DNA from: JBKQHQ01 sp052148715
GTDB taxonomy: Bacteria > Pseudomonadota > Alphaproteobacteria > Rhizobiales > Xanthobacteraceae
Length of the DNA stretch: 64,000 bases
Direction of reading: 5' to 3'
NCBI GenBank assembly: GCA_052148715.1
Contig: JBKQHQ010000052.1
Span: 1 to 64,000, forward strand
The translations under genes were made by a program, and so were the position numbers. The notes below the pieces were generated by a model, which was given only the letters and a program-made list of their open reading frames with translations, searched no databases and was not told where the DNA came from. Positions within the stretch are counted from its first letter, which is position 1; every line of letters begins with the position of its first letter. Shown piece by piece: positions 59,304 to 64,000 of this stretch.

Positions 59304-59940
59304 CGCGGATGCCGCAATCGGGACGCCCCGAATACGGCGGCACTGCGGCCGGCCTCCGTCGATCTGAAAATCCAAGACCGCGGCGCGCGGTTCTGAAAAC
59401 TCCGTCGGCCGGTGGCGATCAAATCGGCCGATAGATACCGCCGCAAGCGTTGCGCTGGCAATGCAACAGGCCGGCGATTTCGTGCCGCTGGGTACTGGCG
59501 TAGCAATGTCGTCACGGAGCTCGACGCTCGCTCGTCGTTAGTTTCCGATGACAGCGCCAGCTCAAATCAGGTCAGGCAACGTGACACTTAGGTCGAGCTC
59601 AACCAAATCTTCGCCGGATCATGCCGTTATCGCTGGTCGCCATCTAGAGGATATATTTTGGTTGGCGAGCCACCCACGCTGACGGCGGTTAGCAATATTC
59701 CGGCAAGGCGAGCTGCGGCACCAAAATTCTAGAGCCCAGCCAATCCCATTCAATTCGGTCGGAGATGGCCCGGTACCAGAGCGCTCGATCCTAATTCCCC
59801 GGTTGTACGCGGCCAAATTGCCTCGATGCACCTCATTGTAGGCATCCGAAAATTGGAGTTGGTTCCACGATCCCAACCATATACTGTGGCTAGCGACACG
59901 AGCCATCGGCCCCCGACAGGCGTAGCGCGAGGAGGGGATA
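59304..59940. other. Non-coding stretch
   Basis: About 640 bp between the thermonuclease-like gene and the small conserved gene, with lower GC in its middle. Reading frames on both strands lack family resemblance. It may be a decayed gene, but no parent is recognisable. No tRNA or repeat was seen. Confidence 0.45.
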
Positions 59941-60168
59941 ATGCGTGGATTCGGCAACGGGTCTCTCGATCCAAAGACGCTCGCGATCATAGAAACAGCG
60001 TTTGACGAAGCGTGGTTGACGCTCAAATTCAACGGCAACGACAAGATCAGGCCGAACGAGCTCGCGCGCTGCATTCTTCGCTTGGCGATGGAGGGGGAGC
60101 GCGACCCTGTGCGTCTCCACGACGAAGCGCTTTTGGGGCTCAGCCCGACAATGACCTGGCGGGAATAG
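59941..60168 (+). CDS. Small conserved hypothetical protein
   Basis: A 75-residue cytoplasmic protein. A strong ribosome binding site (GAGGAGGGG) sits just before the ATG. The sequence (MRGFGNGSLDPKTLAIIETA, then FDEAWLTLK and RCILRLAMEGERDPVRLHDE) is helical and resembles a family of unknown function frequent in Bradyrhizobium. It stands alone 114 bp before the AtzG-like gene and is probably unrelated to that locus. Confidence 0.75.
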   Translation: MRGFGNGSLDPKTLAIIETAFDEAWLTLKFNGNDKIRPNELARCILRLAMEGERDPVRLHDEALLGLSPTMTWRE

Positions 60169-60282
60169 GTCGACGAAATCCGACCTCTCGATCTGCTCAT
60201 TACTTAAGCAAGACCGCGATGCCTTTTCGGTGACCTGCCCTAACGCTTGACGTCTTGGTACAAGCCGTGGTCTTGAAACGGA

Positions 60283-60465
60283 ATGGAGACCGGGGATCAC
60301 GGCGGTGTCATCGACGCGCAGGCGCGTGCGCTCGGTCTTGCGCTCGAGCCATCGTGGAAGCCCGCGGTCCGCGCCCACCTCGACGTGATCTTGCGCTTCG
60401 CCGCCCTGGTCGAGGCCTTCCCGTTGCCGGATGACGCGGAGCCCGCGCCGCTCTTCCGGGCCTGA
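60283..60465 (+). CDS. atzG: AtzG-like (DUF4089) small amidase subunit
   Basis: A 60-residue GatC-like protein. AtzG forms a complex with AtzE in Pseudomonas and is needed for a stable enzyme; the ureide-pathway counterpart is HpxX. The sequence is a short helical pair (DAQARALGLALEPSWKPAVR, then HLDVILRFAALVEAFPLPDD), matching DUF4089. Its stop is 3 nt before the AtzE start, so the two are translationally coupled. Confidence 0.82.
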   Translation: METGDHGGVIDAQARALGLALEPSWKPAVRAHLDVILRFAALVEAFPLPDDAEPAPLFRA

Positions 60466-60468
60466 CCG

Positions 60469-61860
60469 ATGATCGATCTGGTCTGGGCGTCGGCCGACGC
60501 CATCGCGAACGCGGTTAGGCGCGGCGATACGACGGCGTGCTCGGTCGTGGACGGGGCGCTTGCTGGCATCGGCCGCCACAATCCGATCCTCAATGCGTTC
60601 ACGGGCGTGACTGCCGGGCGCGCCCGGGCGCGGGCGCAAGCAATCGATGCGGCCCGCGCCAAGGGGCGCCAGCTCGGCCCGCTTGCCGGCGTTCCGTTCG
60701 CGGTAAAAAATCTGTTCGACGTCGCGGGCCTGCCGACGCTTGCGGGTGCGAAGATCAATCGCGATCGTCCGCCGGCGCAGGCTGACGCCACGCTGATCGA
60801 GCGCCTCGAATCCGCCGGCGCGGTGCTCGTCGGTGCGCTCAACATGGGCGAATACGCCTATGACTTCACCGGCGAGAATGTCCACGACGGCGCCTCGCGC
60901 AATCCACACGACTTCGATCGCATGACCGGTGGATCGTCCGGCGGCTCCGGCGGTGCGGTCGCCGGCGGTCTGGTGCCTCTGGCGCTCGGCTCAGATACCA
61001 ACGGATCGATCAGGGTGCCGGCTTCGCTGTGCGGGCTGTTCGGCCTCAAGCCGACCTACGGGCGGCTCTCTCGTGCGGGCACCTTTCCGTTCGTTGCGAG
61101 CTTTGATCATCTCGGACCACTCGCCCGCTCAGCCCGCGATCTGGCGTTGGCCTACGATGCGATGCAGGGGCCTGACGGGCTCGATCCGGCTAGCGCCGAT
61201 CGGCCCGTCGAACCGGCGTTGCCGACGCTCGCGACCGGCATCGAAGGCCTGCGCCTGGCCGTCGCCGGCGGCTATTTCCGTCAAGGCGCGTCGGCCGAGG
61301 TGCGCGGCGCCCTCGACCGCGTAGCCGGTGCGCTTGGCGCGACGCTGGAGATTGAGATTCCGGAAGCACAACGGGCGCGCGCCGCCGCCTATGTGATCAC
61401 CGCGGCTGAGGGAGCGGCGCTGCATCTCGATCGGCTGCGCAAACGCGCCGGCGACTTCGATCCGGCCGTGCGCGATCGGCTGATCGCCGGCGCGATGGTG
61501 CCGGCCGCTCTGCTCGTGAAAGCCCAGAAATTCCGCCGCTGGTATCGTGAGCGGGTGCTCGAGTTGTTCGCCAACGTTGACGTTATTCTCGCGCCGGCCA
61601 CGCCCTGCACCGCGCCTTTGATCGGGCAGCAAAACTTCGTGCTCGACGGGGTCGAGGTGCCAGTACGCGCCAATCTCGGCATCTACACCCAGCCGATTTC
61701 CTTCATCGGCCTGCCTGTCGTCGCGGTGCCGGTCCCGCTGGCGCCGCTGCCGACCGCCGTGCAGATTATTGGTGCGCCCTGGCGTGAAGACATTGTGCTA
61801 CGCGTCGCCTATGCGCTGGAAACGATGGGGATTGCGGCGGCACCGCGACCGCCGCTTTAG
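60469..61860 (+). CDS. atzE: AtzE family amidohydrolase (1-carboxybiuret hydrolase-like)
   Basis: Amidase-signature enzyme of 463 residues. In Pseudomonas AtzE, with AtzG, deaminates 1-carboxybiuret to 1,3-dicarboxyurea; the related HpxY acts in purine ureide catabolism. The Ser-cisSer-Lys triad is visible: Lys in PFAVKNLFDVAGLPT (about residue 77), cis-Ser in MTGGSSGGSGGAVAGG, and nucleophile Ser in SDTNGSIRVPASL. The C-terminus has TAVQIIGAPWREDIVLRVA, typical of AtzE/GatA. Which substrate it uses here is inferred from context: AtzG before it, AtzH/HpxZ-like after it, and biuret and allophanate hydrolases facing it. Confidence 0.9.
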   Translation: MIDLVWASADAIANAVRRGDTTACSVVDGALAGIGRHNPILNAFTGVTAGRARARAQAIDAARAKGRQLGPLAGVPFAVKNLFDVAGLPTLAGAKINRDRPPAQADATLIERLESAGAVLVGALNMGEYAYDFTGENVHDGASRNPHDFDRMTGGSSGGSGGAVAGGLVPLALGSDTNGSIRVPASLCGLFGLKPTYGRLSRAGTFPFVASFDHLGPLARSARDLALAYDAMQGPDGLDPASADRPVEPALPTLATGIEGLRLAVAGGYFRQGASAEVRGALDRVAGALGATLEIEIPEAQRARAAAYVITAAEGAALHLDRLRKRAGDFDPAVRDRLIAGAMVPAALLVKAQKFRRWYRERVLELFANVDVILAPATPCTAPLIGQQNFVLDGVEVPVRANLGIYTQPISFIGLPVVAVPVPLAPLPTAVQIIGAPWREDIVLRVAYALETMGIAAAPRPPL

Positions 61861-61940
61861 CGCGGTCTGCGCCGCCGCTTCGCCACCCGCCGGGCGGGCC
61901 TGCGGATCTCGCCGCGACGCATGAGATCATGGAGAGTCGA

Positions 61941-62333
61941 ATGCAAATCGATCTGCCCGAGGTCTTGGCGGAAGTGCGCGCGGCGTTCGAGCGTTACGAG
62001 CAGGCGTTGGTGACGAACGACGTTGCGACGCTCGACGCCTTGTTTCATGACGATGCGCGTACCATCCGCTACGGCGGCACCGAGATCTTGTATGGTTATT
62101 CGGAGATTCAGGCTTTCCGCTCCGCGCGCAATCCGCAAGGCCTCGCGCGCTCGCTAGCGCGCACGGTCATCACGACTTACGGACGCGATTGTGCGGTCGC
62201 CTCGACCCTGTTCTATCGGATCACATCACCCGGCAAGGTCGGCCGGCAGATGCAAACTTGGGTGCGGTTCGCCGAAGGCTGGCGGGTCGTGGCGGCCCAT
62301 GTGAGTCTTATCGACGCGCCGACGCTTGGCTGA
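61941..62333 (+). CDS. AtzH/HpxZ-like protein (DUF3225)
   Basis: A 130-residue SnoaL-like protein. In Pseudomonas the AtzH member of this family converts 1,3-dicarboxyurea to allophanate; HpxZ is the Klebsiella version in oxalurate catabolism. Key segments are EVRAAFERYEQALVTNDVAT, LDALFHDDARTIRYGG and WVRFAEGWRVVAAHVSLID. The ATG at 61941 follows GGAG by 6 nt, better than the ATG at 61929. Its stop codon directly abuts the stop of the opposing biuret hydrolase gene. Confidence 0.88.
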   Translation: MQIDLPEVLAEVRAAFERYEQALVTNDVATLDALFHDDARTIRYGGTEILYGYSEIQAFRSARNPQGLARSLARTVITTYGRDCAVASTLFYRITSPGKVGRQMQTWVRFAEGWRVVAAHVSLIDAPTLG

Positions 62334-63035
62334 TTATTTGAGCGCGGCCAGTGCGGCGCCCGAGGTGGAGACCCAGCCGAATATGCCGCCCTGGGCCTTG
62401 ATCATGGCAAGACCCATCTGATGGAATTCCGGGAAGTATGACCCGCAGCAATCCGCCAGCACGATGCAGCGATAGCCGCGGTCGTTCGCCTCGCGCACGC
62501 TGGTGTTGACGCAGACCTCGGTGGTGACGCCGCACACCAAGAGATTCTCGATGCCGGCGCTTTGCAGCAAGTCGTGAAGTCCTGTGTTGTAGAATGCGCC
62601 CTTGCCCGGCTTGTCGATGACCATCTCGCCGTCGATCGGATAGAGTTGCGGGATTATATCGTGGCCGGGCTCGCCGCGGATCAGGATGCGGCCCATCGGG
62701 CCGGGCGCACCGATCCGCATCGTCGGATGGCCACGATTGACTTTGGCGGCCGGCGCGTCGGAGAGGTCGGGCTTGTGACCTTCGCGGGTGTGGATGACGA
62801 GAAGCCCCAAACGCCGGGCTGCCGCCAACACGGCGCGGCACGGCGCAACCGCTACGGCCAACCGCGAGACGTCATTGCCGAGCGTCTCGCCGAAGCCGCC
62901 CGGCTCCAGAAAGTCGCGCTGCATGTCGATGATGATGAGCGCCGTGCGGCGCAGGTCGATCGGCACGGGCTCGGGCTCGGCGTCGATGCGGACCATGGCC
63001 TCGTGCGCGTCGGCCGCCTCTTTCTTGGACGTCAT
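62334..63035 (-). CDS. biuH: Biuret hydrolase-like cysteine hydrolase (isochorismatase family)
   Basis: Predicted to hydrolyse biuret to allophanate and ammonia. The 233-residue protein carries the full triad: Asp37 in IIIDMQRDF, Lys142 in VIDKPGKGAF, and Cys175 in CGVTTEVCVNTSVREANDRG. Gln215 in IKAQGGIFG also matches a substrate-binding position in the Rhizobium leguminosarum enzyme, and the stretch GRILIRGEPGHDIIPQLYPI is nearly shared with it (from memory). This makes BiuH more likely than a generic isochorismatase. The start is the ATG at 63035 after AGAGGC. It lies 50 bp downstream of the allophanate hydrolase gene on the same strand. Confidence 0.85.
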   Translation of the reverse strand: MTSKKEAADAHEAMVRIDAEPEPVPIDLRRTALIIIDMQRDFLEPGGFGETLGNDVSRLAVAVAPCRAVLAAARRLGLLVIHTREGHKPDLSDAPAAKVNRGHPTMRIGAPGPMGRILIRGEPGHDIIPQLYPIDGEMVIDKPGKGAFYNTGLHDLLQSAGIENLLVCGVTTEVCVNTSVREANDRGYRCIVLADCCGSYFPEFHQMGLAMIKAQGGIFGWVSTSGAALAALK

Positions 63036-63085
63036 CTCTTGCCTCTCGGGGATCGTGAAATAAATTCGCCCAGATCTCGCACGTG

Positions 63086-64000
63086 TTACCGCTGCTGCAT
63101 GTAGGCACGCCATCCGCCCAGCGCCGAAATGTCGCGCGCACCAGCGACCGCCGCGGCTTCGACCAGAAAACCCTTAACGGCGCGCCCATCGGCAAGGGCT
63201 ATTGTACCGATCGAAAGCGGAGCCGGAACGCCGGCAGCGAGGCGACCAAAGCCTTCGCAAGGCAGGGCCCACACCTCGACGTCGATTGCTGTGCCATGGC
63301 CCGGCGCGACCCGCAGCATGCCGGGCTTTTCCGGCCGAACTGCGGGCAGCACGTGCAGCCGATAGTCGGCCGATGTCTTCGTGGCTTCGAGAAACCTAGC
63401 GCCGGCTTGGCGAAGCTCGTGGTTGAGCGGCATTCCGGATAGGTGCGCGCCCACAACCGCGAGGGCCACCTCATCGGCTGCCGGCGCCGCCTCGAGCGAC
63501 GCGAGCGGCGGCATAGGCACGTTCAGGGCGCCGAGCGGAAGGGCGGCGGCCGCGTGATAGGCGCGGCCGATCGAAGCAACGAGCGCATCGCTGCCGCGGG
63601 CCCCAAGAAAGGTGATCCCGAACGGCGCAAGCCCCGCACCAAGCGCCGATGGCACGGCAATGCCACAAAGATCAAGCAGGTTGACGAAGTTGGTATAGGT
63701 TCCAAGCCGTTTGTTCAGTGCTATCGGATCGGCGAGAATCTGCTCGACGGTGTAGATCGTCGGCGCAGTGGGCAGCGCGAGCGCATCGACCTGCCGGAAC
63801 GTCGCGTCGGCGGTTCGTCGCAGCTGCTCCAAACGATAGAAGGCGGTGAACGCGTCGGCCGCCGACACGCGTGCGCCCTCGCGAATGATCTCCAGGGTGA
63901 CGGGGTGAATCGCCTGCGGCGATGACGCGATGACCGATCGGATCGCGGCGTAGCGTTCTGCGAGCCATGGACCTTCGTAAAGGAGACGGGCTGCTTCGTA
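63086..64000 (-). CDS. atzF: Allophanate hydrolase (partial, N-terminus beyond window)
   Basis: Hydrolyses allophanate to ammonia and CO2, the final step of cyanurate, biuret or urea-amidolyase pathways. The visible 304 residues begin YEAARLLYEGPWLAERYAAI at the window edge, so the amidase active site lies outside. What remains is the end of the amidase domain (LALPTAPTIYTVEQILADPI, LGTYTNFVNLLDLCGIAVPS) and the C-terminal AtzF domain (VVGAHLSGMPLNHEL, then the final GGWRAYMQQR). It is followed by the biuret hydrolase gene, which fits successive steps. Confidence 0.92.
   Translation of the reverse strand, partial: YEAARLLYEGPWLAERYAAIRSVIASSPQAIHPVTLEIIREGARVSAADAFTAFYRLEQLRRTADATFRQVDALALPTAPTIYTVEQILADPIALNKRLGTYTNFVNLLDLCGIAVPSALGAGLAPFGITFLGARGSDALVASIGRAYHAAAALPLGALNVPMPPLASLEAAPAADEVALAVVGAHLSGMPLNHELRQAGARFLEATKTSADYRLHVLPAVRPEKPGMLRVAPGHGTAIDVEVWALPCEGFGRLAAGVPAPLSIGTIALADGRAVKGFLVEAAAVAGARDISALGGWRAYMQQR

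Overview
The window is a stretch of chromosome from a high-GC alphaproteobacterium. Gene content and gene order point to the Hyphomicrobiales (Rhizobiales), close to Bradyrhizobium, Rhodopseudomonas or Pseudolabrys. The evidence is the aerobic cobalamin cobaltochelatase pair cobS-cobT, a PhaR/PhaA/PhaB polyhydroxybutyrate set, a DUF4167 protein, a two-domain ptsP beside prfA-prmC, a CarD regulator beside fdxA and an S4-domain protein, a SUV3-like helicase, and a long intergenic palindrome of the kind common in Bradyrhizobiaceae. I see no tRNA, rRNA, CRISPR array, insertion sequence or prophage, so most of the window is ordinary core chromosome.

Layout. 0-3.5 kb: asnS, then a gene-poor stretch with three unrelated-looking small Cys-motif proteins. 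3.5-11.1 kb: an exported metallo-beta-lactamase-fold protein, a membrane-anchored coiled-coil protein, a DUF1345 membrane protein, mtgA-rpmF, an orphan GAD/DUF1851 immunity-like protein and an EAL phosphodiesterase with a degenerate GGDEF domain. 11.1-14.1 kb: phaR divergent from phaA-phaB. 14-24.9 kb: gloB, a methyltransferase, DUF4167, the minus-strand run prmC-prfA-ptsP-lysC, and a PH-domain protein with ubiG. 25-32.9 kb: a DMT transporter, the overlapping minus-strand operon comF-grxC-nitrilase-DUF1178, a secreted PHB depolymerase, an NDUFAF5-like protein, and argJ-mutT. 33-40 kb: a parvulin, secA, an L,D-transpeptidase and accA. 40-45.7 kb: xerD, a 48-residue membrane protein, the overlapping operon aroK-aroB-CorC, bolA and a J-domain protein. 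45.9-51.4 kb: cobS-cobT-phytase-like esterase, rpmB and DUF3108. 51.7-59.3 kb: SUV3-like helicase, hslR-like, fdxA, carD, an M48 lipoprotein protease and a thermonuclease-fold protein. 59.9-64 kb: a small conserved protein and a ureide-nitrogen locus.

The most distinctive functional unit is at the right edge. Plus-strand genes resembling atzG-atzE-atzH (carboxybiuret to dicarboxyurea to allophanate) run head-on into a minus-strand biuret hydrolase-allophanate hydrolase pair, and the two facing stop codons abut. Together they would turn biuret or carboxybiuret into ammonia and CO2. No cyanuric acid hydrolase is visible before the window ends, and atzF is cut by the window edge.

The second distinctive item is a small family of TCAG-rich imperfect inverted repeats at four convergent gene junctions (about 14.06, 25.9, 31.2 and 37.15 kb). 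In three cases the coding sequence of a flanking gene ends inside the repeat. A separate palindrome with 29-nt arms lies between phaA and phaB.
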